A DNA stretch of 64,000 nucleotides from Bryopsis sp. KO-2023 (lineage: Eukaryota > Chlorophyta > Ulvophyceae > Bryopsidales > Bryopsidaceae): the NCBI GenBank assembly GCA_030272585.1, contig BSYQ01000002.1, positions 3,286,001 through 3,350,000 on the forward strand, given 5' to 3'. Position numbers and translations under genes: made by a program. Positions 29,725 through 39,851 of the stretch are shown here, piece by piece (position 1 is the first letter of the stretch; every line of letters begins with the position of its first letter). The notes beneath the pieces were generated by a model. It saw nothing but the letters and a program-made list of their open reading frames with translations. It ran no database searches and was not told the DNA's origin.

Positions 29725-31477
29725 TCGCTTATGTTCTAATAGGTCAACATCAAACATAGGCAATTTTGCATAGCATTTAATGGCGACGAGAAATGGCAAA
29801 TGAAGCTAGCAATTCATGCGTCCCTGACACCAGGTAATATTTTTATGCACGTTAAATGGAGAAATGAAGTTTGAGAAGGGCTCCAAAGCCCTTGCAGCAG
29901 CTACAAAGGCTGCAAGGCAGCGATTCAATTTCGGACTCATGTTGTTACAAGCCGCTACACGTGTGTTGGCGGTAGAGAAGTGTGAAGTTCCCTTTGTATG
30001 ACTAATACCACTTTACTTTTTGATTTGCTTTATCAATTTTCTGGCACATGCACGTAGAAGTTAGATGATTTGAAATTGTGTGGTGATAACATGTTCACCT
30101 CAAGATACTTAGAGTTTGTACAAATTAGAAGTTGGTTGACAAGTAGCCGCTGTTGGTGAGTGCACTTATTTATGGTGTAAAGAAAAAAGCTAATTGTAAC
30201 AGGTATTGGTTTAAAATGTCACATCGTGTTGCAATGCTATGAAAGCCGCTACACATCGAGAATATTTTTCCCCTTTAACTTCGATTCACTTAAGGTCACG
30301 TCAATCGTATTGAAACGACATTTTGTCTTAGTTGTGCTTGCTTCCTTGAAATTTTTTTCTTAGTTTTCTTTTTTTCGACTTCTCGATGAAGGATAATGGG
30401 AAGAGACGTCGAAAAGGTGGTACTTCTCGAGGTTCGAAAGTTTCGCAAGGAAATCATTGACTATAAAAAAACCCTTACAAAAAGCGATCACATCCATTAT
30501 AATGATCGATACGGAGGCGGCGGTCGAAATAAGAACCTTCATCGGAAAGAGGGTTATTGAGTCCCAAACGTTTTAAGGAAGTGTGGATCGAATCGAGTCA
30601 TATACACAAAAATGGGCTCAAAATGATAGATCAAAGATCGAAAGGTTAGAACCGAGCTTGAAAGATCGAAAGTTAAAGACTAAAAATAGGAAGGTTTAAA
30701 AAGATAGAAAATCTGATACCTTTTGATTGTCGGAAGAAGCAACTGGTCACACGGGATACGAATGCGTTGATGCAATTTTATCCATACATGTGTTTGATTT
30801 TTCTTCAAGGCATAGTTTCGGGCGTCTGCAAACTTTCAACTCGACTTACAATAATGCTCTTTTCGATGATGAACCATGCGCTGAGGAAAAACTGGGGAGG
30901 CCTGTCGTGTTCGTCTAAGAAAGACAAAGTGTTACAGCTCGAGGGCGCTACACAAAGAGTTAAAAGGCGCATTATTTTACGCCTGGTCCAAAGACACGCA
31001 ATCATCTCATACCACCCCGAGGCAAGTGGTGTCTTCACCAGATATGATAAAATTTACATTATTATTATTATTATCATTTTACATTATTGAGTAAAATAAC
31101 CTCGCTATAAGTTCAAAGAAATCCCAGATCATTATGTTTTTTTTACTATGAACTAGACGGGTTATTTGTTCTATCCGATCAAAACAAGTTGTTCTCGATG
31201 AGGATGGGAAAACAGATGCTTGACAAAATTTTTACATGTTAAATATTCTCGATTTTTTGGACGGAGTTGAGAAAGAAAGAGAAATGTACTTCTTAATGGT
31301 GACAATGAACGTTCAAGAGTGTTAAGTGCTAGTTACACCGTTTTCCTGCTTGTATCAGCGAATTTTCGGTTTTGTTATGGCCAACGTAGTCAATTTAGTT
31401 CATTGCCAGGGCGTTCAAAATATCACCAAAGAATTTTCCTAAAATTCAAACCATCCACACGAGTAAGTGTGTCGCGT
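29725..31477. other. Intergenic DNA, no certain gene
   Basis: The plus strand at about 30405-30690 shows protein-like frames rich in Lys, Arg, Glu and Ile but no known domain. A short ATT microsatellite lies at 31055-31075. Confidence 0.4.
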
Positions 31478-31482
31478 GTTTC

Positions 31483-31895
31483 TGTTAGTATTTTAGCGCT
31501 CACGAGGTAGTTTGGGATAGAGCCGAGGGTGGCTAACGCATGTGGGTTCACGAGTAAGACAGATTATACCCAGAGGTTGGGGCATGCGTCAGTGTACTAC
31601 ACTTAGGGGTACTTAAGAGGCCCACTTGTTCATTTGACATCTTCTACTTTGTAAGAACTCGGGATTCGTGGGATTGGTGTGTTCCCGCTTGTGTGTGTGT
31701 GTTTGTGTGTGTTTAAGTGTTTGCCTGACGCAATCACTTCCCAACCAAGTGCTCTAGTAGCGGTCACAACCGCTTTAACTAGAGAGTTGTCCAAACCAAC
31801 AAACCCCACAAGTATACTTGCGTTAGCCAGCAAGTTATCACGAATCCAACTAACACAGCCGACCACTATTGCGTCACCCACAAGCTTCACTATCA
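31483..31895 (+). repeat. Solo LTR of the 420-bp family
   Basis: 413 bp with TGTTAGTA...CACTATCA ends, flanked by the 5-bp duplication GTTTC (31478-31482 and 31896-31900). It is more diverged from the complete element than the solo LTR at 24751, hence older. No internal sequence adjoins it. Confidence 0.92.
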
Positions 31896-31900
31896 GTTTC

Positions 31901-32554
31901 CCATGGTCTACGCTTCTTCCACTGATATTGAAAAAGAAATATATATTTTTGTATCGTATTTCAGAAAACTAGAAAAAGGAAACCCCAGCTTGGCTGTACC
32001 AGGCCCAAAAAGAGGAGGAAACGCGGAACCAGAGGGTCAAAGCCGGGGAGGCATAGGTGGAAATATTGGAGGAGAAACTGCGCTAGTTCAAAGAAGAGGG
32101 AATGAAGGAAAAAGGAGGAGTGCCGGCGATTGTAGTGGAGGAAATACGATGCGTTCCGGCCATTTTTTCTGAGTCCGTGCATAGGTTCTTTTTCTTGACG
32201 ATACGAGTCGGGGCTCCTTGAATGCACAAGTAGGCTTTGTTCTTTTGGCTGTTTTCGTGGTCCTTATGTAGTCGATTACCCTGAGGCCTGAGTACAGATT
32301 TAATGCAAACTTCAATTATCTCGTGGTGAATATGTGATATCGGGGTGTTGTGAAAAGATTTGAAACAAGGTATTGGAGTTGTGGAGATCAAGGAAAGATT
32401 GACATGGCAATAACGAGGGTGATGGCAAAGAATGTTTGTTTTTTGCTAGTATGAGATCCGTTATTTTATAGGTATTCAAACCTTTGGAGTGCTCCGAAAT
32501 CATCATAAAGGAGTTACATATTAAGAATAGCTTTAGTATTGGACATAGGTCGAG
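31901..32554. other. Intergenic DNA
   Basis: A Gly/Arg-rich plus-strand frame at 31903-32172 is probably a product of purine-rich sequence. Nothing else was recognised. Confidence 0.4.
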
Positions 32555-32592
32555 TGATAAGGGGGTCTAGGACCCCGAGACACAAGCACACA

Positions 32593-32627
<35 letters not shown>

Positions 32628-32678
32628 TCACTGGGAAGATTAATTTTTACAGGAGGGCCCCCTGCCCTATAAACCCTG
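32555..32678 (-). repeat. Inverted LTR fragment at the left end
   Basis: Reverse complement of most of the LTR at 41749-41896, sharing the GGGGTCTAGGACCCCGAGACACAAG-type block, the CA/GA microsatellite and the GGGCCCCCTGCCCTATAAACCCTG-type end. The microsatellite lengths differ slightly between the copies. Confidence 0.9.
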
Positions 32679-32683
32679 AGCAT

Positions 32684-35158
32684 GTGTATGCCGCTGTCTC
32701 CTCGAATGTGCAAGAGGTCGCACAAAACCTGGAAGGACAAGTTCACGAGCAGGTTCAGCGTGCAGAGTCGACCCTAAAAGGCGACCTGAAAGAGGAATAT
32801 GAGCAATTCGTGCTCTATGTCAGGAAGGAGGCCCAGAAGCTGGTCAAACACAATACTGAGTCGATAGAAAGACAACAGAAATTGTTAGACCACCAGCACA
32901 AATTGCTGGAACAGAATATAAGGTCCACAGAGCGGATCGACAGGAATCTGTTGGGTAAATTCGATAACGAGGCTATTCTGCAAGAGCGACTCGATCGGAT
33001 GCAGGAATCAGCCCGTACCCAAGCTGAAACTGTTGAGCAGACCAATGCGCTCAGGGAGAAACAAATTCTGTCTCTGCAAGCCTCTCTGACAAAAGTTGCT
33101 GAAGGCATGCGCCTACAGCAGACAACGCTGGATAACCTAGCTCGGACTACTGATGAGTCTCGGTGCGAGCAAGTCGACCACCAAGGCCAGCTAGACACAC
33201 TCTCAGGCTTGGTAAGCCAGAGCCTAAAAGTGTTGCGGGACTTACACCAAGCCGAAGAACAACGCAAACAAAGAAGAGCGGAACGAGGCAGTGTGAGTTC
33301 TGATGACACTGCAGGAGGACACAGGTCGATGCAACTGATGGAGAAATTTCTATCAGACGCGACAGAGAAACAGCAGACTTTGGAAAGTAATCTCTCCAAG
33401 TATGTTGATTCGAAGTTCAAAGAAACACTGAGTGCGTGGAAAAAACGGGAAAAAGTTCGAGTCCCGGCTCAGGACCCAGTTGTAGTGGGTATGATGGGAG
33501 CAGGAACTGGCACGGTCACTTTGCCGGCCACGACAGCTGCAGCCACAAGCGTTCCTTTTGTGTCATCCACTCCTCTTACCAGTATCCCATTTCCGGTACC
33601 ACCTGTTCCGGATTTGAGTACTTTTACTGGTCTAACCACGTTAGGAGGATTGGGTGGTCGCAGCCCATCGACAACTGTCGCAGACTCCGTGGGTGGAGGT
33701 TCTCCATCTTCCTGGGGTTTATTTACATCCCCAAGAACACGGACGGCATGGAGTCTTGCGCCGCCACAAACTATGGCAATGGGCGCACCATTCGGCCAAG
33801 CGGGTCAACTTGGCACAGCCAGACCCATACTTAGTGCCCCTGTAACGAGTGTGTTACCACCAACGACATCCATGTTAACACAACCACTGACGACAGTTCC
33901 GCTGTCTGTCTTCTATCCAATCCCGGCTCTTAACACCCAACCTGGTATGCAACCAGGAAACCAACCAGGCACCCAACCAAGTTTGGGACAATCCGTAAAC
34001 CAATACGGAGCACCTTCCGCGAGTAACCCGTATTACGGGTGGGGTTCTTATCCCTCAACTCCATCAAGCCAGCCACAGGGTGGAAATCGATCTGGTGGTG
34101 GTGGAGGGGGACCCGGAGGTGGACCTGGGGGTGGAGGCGGAGGCGGAGGAGGACCACCTGGAAGTGGAGGGGGATCTTTCCTTTCCGGACCAGGTGGAGG
34201 TGGGGGTGGTGGATGGCCGTACCACCCAGGTGGAGGTGGAGGTGGCGGAGGTGGAGGTGGGGGTCCTCCAGACCCTAACCAAGGCTTTGCTGCTCCGCAA
34301 GATCGCCACGGACGGATTCCGTCATCCGTTCGTATTCCTTTCCCAAAGGCCTTCTCAGGTGATGGTCAGCGATGGATCAGAGATTGGCAACTAGAAATGA
34401 CGGTCTATTGCCAGACTTTGGACATCGATGAGAGCGTATGGTTCAGGCTCTTCCGCAGTAACCTGACCGGAGCTGCTGCTCAGTGGCGAAACGTCCAGGA
34501 TCTGCGTACAAGGGAAGGAAAAAGACATCCAATCACAAATTGGATTGAGTTTGTTGAGGAACTGGTCCAAGCATTTGAACCCACCAGAATGTCTGATGTA
34601 GCCAGGCGCTCCTTACGGAACCTGAAACAGACTGGGTCCGTGCATCAATACATTGTTGCTTTTCGAGAACAGGTGCTGAGGATTCCCAACATGACAGATG
34701 AAGAACAATACTTCTTCTTCGTGGACGGGTTAAAGTTCCATATCAAACAACAAACTGTGGCTCAAGTGCCGCACGGCATTGAGTTGGCGATTCAGACGGC
34801 GGCTCGTCTTGATGCTATTGCCTCATCCGGAGGAGGAAACTTTCGTGGCCGCGGACGGTGGCGCGGAGGTAAAGGCCGAGGCCAAAATAAAAAGCAAAAC
34901 CAACCCCAGACTGATAAGGCAAACCAGATGGGTGGCCAACAGCAACCTCAGCCAGACCAGGCTCAAAACATTGGCCAAGGTCGAGGTCGGGGACGGGGTG
35001 GTGGCCGAGGTCGCGGACGAGGTGGTGGCAGGAATCAAGGACGTGGAGGTGGAGGCGCAAATCCCAAATGCTATATGTGTGGAAAAACTGGACATATTCA
35101 AAGTAAGTGTCCAGAGGGCGAAAAGTTCAAGAAATGGTTAAACGAAAAAGCCGGATGA
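32684..35158 (+). CDS. gag polyprotein (start region not typical)
   Basis: 824 codons, open from the inverted LTR fragment onwards, with no ATG start recognised. The order matches the 9-19 kb gag: a coiled-coil N-terminal third, a Ser/Thr/Pro-rich linker, a Gly-rich run (about residues 465-530), the capsid-like domain (about 545-720), Arg-Gly and Gln-rich RNA-binding-like segments, and one CCHC knuckle (C-x2-C-x4-H-x4-C) near 803-816. The gag-start-like sequence of this family lies instead at 42643 onward in the partial copy. Confidence 0.85.
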   Translation: MYAAVSSNVQEVAQNLEGQVHEQVQRAESTLKGDLKEEYEQFVLYVRKEAQKLVKHNTESIERQQKLLDHQHKLLEQNIRSTERIDRNLLGKFDNEAILQERLDRMQESARTQAETVEQTNALREKQILSLQASLTKVAEGMRLQQTTLDNLARTTDESRCEQVDHQGQLDTLSGLVSQSLKVLRDLHQAEEQRKQRRAERGSVSSDDTAGGHRSMQLMEKFLSDATEKQQTLESNLSKYVDSKFKETLSAWKKREKVRVPAQDPVVVGMMGAGTGTVTLPATTAAATSVPFVSSTPLTSIPFPVPPVPDLSTFTGLTTLGGLGGRSPSTTVADSVGGGSPSSWGLFTSPRTRTAWSLAPPQTMAMGAPFGQAGQLGTARPILSAPVTSVLPPTTSMLTQPLTTVPLSVFYPIPALNTQPGMQPGNQPGTQPSLGQSVNQYGAPSASNPYYGWGSYPSTPSSQPQGGNRSGGGGGGPGGGPGGGGGGGGGPPGSGGGSFLSGPGGGGGGGWPYHPGGGGGGGGGGGGPPDPNQGFAAPQDRHGRIPSSVRIPFPKAFSGDGQRWIRDWQLEMTVYCQTLDIDESVWFRLFRSNLTGAAAQWRNVQDLRTREGKRHPITNWIEFVEELVQAFEPTRMSDVARRSLRNLKQTGSVHQYIVAFREQVLRIPNMTDEEQYFFFVDGLKFHIKQQTVAQVPHGIELAIQTAARLDAIASSGGGNFRGRGRWRGGKGRGQNKKQNQPQTDKANQMGGQQQPQPDQAQNIGQGRGRGRGGGRGRGRGGGRNQGRGGGGANPKCYMCGKTGHIQSKCPEGEKFKKWLNEKAG

Positions 35159-38100
35159 ACAGAGCCCAGACTCGTTCGGCGAAACGCAGAAGGGCACGCC
35201 GTCACAGATATAAGCAGCGCCAGAAACTTCTTAGAAAAGAAAGGTTAGCTCGAAATGCAGAAGTGAATAAAAGAGCACAAGGGGAAATAGAAAAGAATGC
35301 TACCCAAGGTGCAGAGGGATCGATTATGAGTGCTAAGTTGGAAACGCGATCCAGTAAGTGCAGCACGCTTACTAGGACAAGTTCAGAATCAAGTTCGGAA
35401 CCTGTCGACTCTGTTCATGGAGACCTTGGTAGTCCTGAAGGAACTGAGAATTCGGTATCGTTCCCGCCTCAAGGAACGAAACGAAGTCCGGAAGGAAGGG
35501 AACCCGCGAGGGAATCAAATAAGCCTGCCACTCGTTCACCACCAACTGACGAGTCAGCAGCCCCTGTTCAGGGAACAGGTAGAGGACAAAAAGTGGATGA
35601 AGGTCAGTATTCACCTTCTGAGCGTATGTTACCACTAGGAGGTCCTAACCATTTGAAATTTATGGGATATGAGATCCGAGCCAGATTAGGAGGAGTACCG
35701 ATCTCCGCCTATGTTGATTGTGGTGCAACGGAGAACTACATTACCAAGAAACTAGTCACGAGACTGAAACTCGAAACAACCGAGTGCAAAAAGGGAGTCA
35801 CTTTGGCGGACGGAACCCTATGTTCACTTGATCGGCGATGCGAAGACTTGCAGCTCAGGATGGGTACTTATACCACAACCCTTTCCGCAGACGTCTTCCC
35901 AAACCTTTCATATGACATGATACTAGGGCTTCCTTGGTTGATGCAGACCAATCCCAAACTGGACTTTGCAACAGGCACGCTCAAAGTTCCAGTGGGTGCT
36001 GGATGGACAACTGTTCCTATGAAGGAACGACCATCAGATTACTTACAGCACCTAGCACCGGCTATTGATACAGTCTCAGCGAAGAAGTTATTCTCGCTCG
36101 TGAAGAACAGTCCAGAAGTTGATCAGGCATACCTTGTGGTTGTGCGACCAACCACCCCGGAAGATATGGCACATCTCATGCAGTATCCATATCCGGGAAT
36201 TCCAGAAGAGCGTTTGAACGCTACTGGAACCACACCAGCTTATCTCCAGCCGGATGTGGAAAAGGTAATGCATTCAGGTCTCGACCCAAGGATCAAGGCT
36301 GTCCTCACAAGTTTCAAGGATGTGTTCCCGAAAGACTTACCACCCGGCGTTCCTCCAGTCAGAAAAGGCCACGAATTTAAGGTGGACCTGGAGGACGAAC
36401 AAATGACCCCAATCCACCGTCCCTTGTACAAACTCTCTCCAGCCGAGCTGGACGAAGTTAGGACACAGGTGGATTACCTCCTCGAACAAAGGAAGATCCG
36501 ACCCTCCGAGAGTCCCTGGGGCGCACCCATACTCTTTGTTCCCAAGAAAGACGGAGGGTTGAGAATGTGTGTGGATTACCGTTGGATAAACAAATTCACG
36601 GTAAAGAATAGGTATCCACTCCCTCTTCCTGAGGAGTTAATGGACCGTCTCGCCAGAGCGAAGATCTATACGAAGATCGACCTCCGCTCAGGCTACTGGC
36701 AGTTTCCCGTTCGACCCAAGGATACTCCCAAGACGGCATTCCGGACGAGATACGGACATTTCGAATTTCTCGTGTGTCCGTTCGGAATGACCAACTGCCC
36801 AGCCCAGTTCCAGACCATGGTTCAGGATTTGCTGGGGGAGTTCCTTGACGAGTTTGTAGTGGTGTTTATCGACGACATCTTGGTCTTTTCCAACTCGGTG
36901 GAAGAGCACGTCGAGCACCTAAAACTGGTCTTTGAACGGTTGCGGAAACATAAGTTGTACGCAAAAGCCAGTAAGTGCGAAGTAGGGGTAGCAGAGACGG
37001 ACTACCTGGGGTATCATTTGTCGGAAAAAGGCCTTCAACCGATGCAGGATAAGGTTAAGGCTATTCAACAATGGAAGGAGTTAACTTCGGTCACTGATGT
37101 GCGAAGTTTCCTGGGAATGGTATCTTACTATCGTAAGTTCATTCCTGAGTTCGCTAGGATTGCGAGTCCCTTGACAGATCTAACCAAGAAGGATACTGTC
37201 TGGGAATGGGGGCTGAACCAACGCAATGCCTACAACGAACTTAAGGATCGGATTAGCCGCGCACCGATCTTACTCCTTCCTGATCCGGCTAAGGAGTACA
37301 CCGTAATAACGGATGCATCTGGAACTGCATATGGAGCGGTTCTTACCCAGGATCATGGGAAAGGTTTGCAACCAATTGCATACCTTTCCAGACGATTAAA
37401 ACCAGCTGAAACGCGATACTCCGCATATGAGCGGGAGCTGGGGGCAATAGCATATGCTTTAGCCCAGTGGCGACACTACCTTGAGGGATGCGATGGGGGT
37501 GTGAAGGTGTTGACGGACCACAAACCGATCACCCACTTCATGAACCAGAGCACGTTGTCGCGGACCCAAACCCGGTGGTTAAACTCAGGGTTTTTCCAAT
37601 CCATAGGTCCAAAAATCGTCTATATCCAGGGGAAAGCCAATGTCTTGGCTGATGCGTTATCCCGGAGCCTTCCTGGTCCGCCAGACCAGCTCAATAACCT
37701 CTCCACTTGGGAAGTGGCAGAGAAGGAGGCATGGAAAGAGGCTTTGAGAAGTGATGAACAACTCAAGCCTATCTTTGAAAGGATGGAACGAGGGGTTTCT
37801 CCGCAATACAAGCTGGACGACGGGTTCTTGTATTATACCAAGACAGACCCAGGTCCTAGTTTGCTTGTGGTCCCTGCTTCTTTCCAGAAACGGATTCTGG
37901 AAGAGCATCACGACGTTCCCAGTGCCGGTCATGTTGGAGCAGACCGCATGACCGAAGTACTTACCCGCAGTTACTGGTGGAAAGGCGTTGGGTTAGCCGT
38001 AAAGGCATACGTGAAAACGTGCCCAACTTGTCAACTAAACAAATCGGACTTGCAAAGACAGAAAGGTCTTTTGCAGCCGTTGCCTATCCCAGACCAGAAA

Positions 38101-39225
38101 TGGGAACAGATCACGACGGACTTGGTTACCGACCTACCGTCTTCCCATGGCTTCACAGCAATCGCTGTCTTTGTAGACCGATTGACGAAGTATGCGAGGT
38201 TCGTACCCTGTAACAAAACTATCACGGCGCCAGAATACGCAAAGCTGTTTGTGGAGAACATATACAAACACTACGGGCTGCCTAAAATCATAGTTTCGGA
38301 TCGGGATCCAAGGTTCACAAGTTTGTTCTGGACCTCCCTTTTCAAACTTTTAGGTACTCAGCTCCGGATGAGCACTGCATACCATCCTCAAACGGATGGG
38401 CAGTCGGAAGTCACCATCCGGGTGCTGGAGGATTTCCTGCGTCCGTATGTGGAACGGTACCCAGACCGTTGGGTGGATTATTTGCCGACCGCGGAATTTG
38501 CCGCAAATAATTCACGAAATGTCTCCACAGGCTACGCGCCAGCCCAGCTTCTGTATGGCCAGAACATGGGACAGATAGTTGTTGCCAGGAAGGGAGTTCG
38601 GACGGGCGATGAATCGGAAATGGCGGCTGAGATGGTACGTCGAATGGACGACCAAATGCGAAACGCTAAGGCGAAATACGCAGAGGCACAGAACCGCATG
38701 TGCACCTCAGCAAACAAACGTCGAAGGAAAGTGGATTTTCAGGTTGGCGATGAAGTGCTGGTGCAAAGCAAGTATATTCCCCTTGCTTCACTTCAGAAAA
38801 TCCCACCGAAAATCCGCCGGCGATTTGTTGGACCTTTCCGGGTGGCTAGCCGAATTGGGGCTGTCGCCTACCGTCTTGACCTTCCCGACCACTGGAAAAT
38901 CCACCCAACTTTCCATGTGTCGAAACTGAAGGCTTACTCTCGGCTTGATGACGATCAGCGAGAGATAGACGCTCCAGAGGGGGAGCTAGTGGATGGAACC
39001 ATCGAATTCGAGGTCGAGCGCATCCTTAGAGATCGGGGCACTACTCGCAAGGAGTACCTGATCCTTTGGAAGGGCTACGATTTGATGGAATCCACCTGGG
39101 AGCCAGAAAGCCACCTGGCCAATGCCCAGGACTTGCTTAAGGAGTACTTAGCCAACAAACCGGAGAATAAACAAGTGACCCAGTCTAAGAAAAAGACTAG
39201 GGCCCAACGCAGAACTCGAACCTAA
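35107..39225 (+). CDS. pol polyprotein with C-terminal chromodomain
   Basis: 1372 codons overlapping the end of gag in the -1 frame. It starts with a very Arg/Lys-rich segment (about residues 10-60). It then holds a protease-like D-C-G-A-T motif near residue 203, reverse transcriptase with Phe-Ile-Asp-Asp-Ile-Leu near 588, and RNase H (Thr-Asp-Ala-Ser) near 735. The integrase zinc region is near 933-975, the DDE core (Thr-Asp-Leu ... Ser-Asp-Arg-Asp ... Gln-Ser-Glu) near 1000-1105, and a chromodomain near 1295-1345. It is closely parallel to the 12264-16004 pol along its length, with clear sequence divergence. Confidence 0.93.
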   Translation: MSRGRKVQEMVKRKSRMNRAQTRSAKRRRARRHRYKQRQKLLRKERLARNAEVNKRAQGEIEKNATQGAEGSIMSAKLETRSSKCSTLTRTSSESSSEPVDSVHGDLGSPEGTENSVSFPPQGTKRSPEGREPARESNKPATRSPPTDESAAPVQGTGRGQKVDEGQYSPSERMLPLGGPNHLKFMGYEIRARLGGVPISAYVDCGATENYITKKLVTRLKLETTECKKGVTLADGTLCSLDRRCEDLQLRMGTYTTTLSADVFPNLSYDMILGLPWLMQTNPKLDFATGTLKVPVGAGWTTVPMKERPSDYLQHLAPAIDTVSAKKLFSLVKNSPEVDQAYLVVVRPTTPEDMAHLMQYPYPGIPEERLNATGTTPAYLQPDVEKVMHSGLDPRIKAVLTSFKDVFPKDLPPGVPPVRKGHEFKVDLEDEQMTPIHRPLYKLSPAELDEVRTQVDYLLEQRKIRPSESPWGAPILFVPKKDGGLRMCVDYRWINKFTVKNRYPLPLPEELMDRLARAKIYTKIDLRSGYWQFPVRPKDTPKTAFRTRYGHFEFLVCPFGMTNCPAQFQTMVQDLLGEFLDEFVVVFIDDILVFSNSVEEHVEHLKLVFERLRKHKLYAKASKCEVGVAETDYLGYHLSEKGLQPMQDKVKAIQQWKELTSVTDVRSFLGMVSYYRKFIPEFARIASPLTDLTKKDTVWEWGLNQRNAYNELKDRISRAPILLLPDPAKEYTVITDASGTAYGAVLTQDHGKGLQPIAYLSRRLKPAETRYSAYERELGAIAYALAQWRHYLEGCDGGVKVLTDHKPITHFMNQSTLSRTQTRWLNSGFFQSIGPKIVYIQGKANVLADALSRSLPGPPDQLNNLSTWEVAEKEAWKEALRSDEQLKPIFERMERGVSPQYKLDDGFLYYTKTDPGPSLLVVPASFQKRILEEHHDVPSAGHVGADRMTEVLTRSYWWKGVGLAVKAYVKTCPTCQLNKSDLQRQKGLLQPLPIPDQKWEQITTDLVTDLPSSHGFTAIAVFVDRLTKYARFVPCNKTITAPEYAKLFVENIYKHYGLPKIIVSDRDPRFTSLFWTSLFKLLGTQLRMSTAYHPQTDGQSEVTIRVLEDFLRPYVERYPDRWVDYLPTAEFAANNSRNVSTGYAPAQLLYGQNMGQIVVARKGVRTGDESEMAAEMVRRMDDQMRNAKAKYAEAQNRMCTSANKRRRKVDFQVGDEVLVQSKYIPLASLQKIPPKIRRRFVGPFRVASRIGAVAYRLDLPDHWKIHPTFHVSKLKAYSRLDDDQREIDAPEGELVDGTIEFEVERILRDRGTTRKEYLILWKGYDLMESTWEPESHLANAQDLLKEYLANKPENKQVTQSKKKTRAQRRTRT
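35137..35143 (+). other. Candidate -1 programmed frameshift heptamer GTTAAAC
   Basis: Phased G-TTA-AAC in gag, twelve bases before the gag stop (35156-35158), inside the gag-pol overlap. It has the same word and phase as at 16265-16271 in the other family. Confidence 0.7.
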
Positions 39226-39851
39226 ACAGGGATCATTACCACTCTGTTCACGCTCGACTTAATACTATCCTTCCAGCTGGGGGAAAAATATTAAGCCGAG
39301 AAAGTCGATTTGGAACGCTATCCAGATGGGATACCAAAAAGACTTAGGAAAAGAACACCAAGTAGAACTCCCGGAAAAGCCTAGGGAAAGTTTCCATCTT
39401 TTCCTAGGGAAAGTTTCCATCTTTTCCGGCGAACGGGTTGCTATCTTTTCCCGTGACAGAACTGTGGACGGTTCGCAGGACGGGCTAGGGGTCAGTTTTC
39501 TTTCCGGGGAGGTTTACCTAACGCACAACTCACACGCTCATAGCGACTGACAACAGGTGATGGGGACATTGGATCAAGTGATGGGTTAATGTCCGACCTG
39601 GAGGTCACGTGATTGCGCCGCAGGTGGAACTGAGTTGACATAAGCAAGTTAGGGTAAAATCAAATAGGCACGAACCCGTGTGGTGACGGTGACCTCCATA
39701 GAGTGTCACGTTACCGAGGTACGTTAGCTAATACGCCTAGCGTATCTTAAAGCGGACTTGCGATCATTTTGTCCTGGTTATTCTCGGCGCGCATACAGAA
39801 AAGTCGGAGACTAGTCGGAGAACAAAGCGCAGCCAACACAAAAAAAAAAGA
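39226..39851 (+). other. pol-ORF3 spacer with a tandem duplication
   Basis: A 626-bp non-coding spacer. At about 39385-39430 the word GGAAAGTTTCCATCTTTTCC occurs twice in tandem. No certain promoter or splice site was recognised. Confidence 0.5.

Noticed and set aside
32580-32632. CA/GA microsatellite as an independent locus
   Set aside because: It is the inner part of the inverted LTR and recurs reverse-complemented at 41823-41872.
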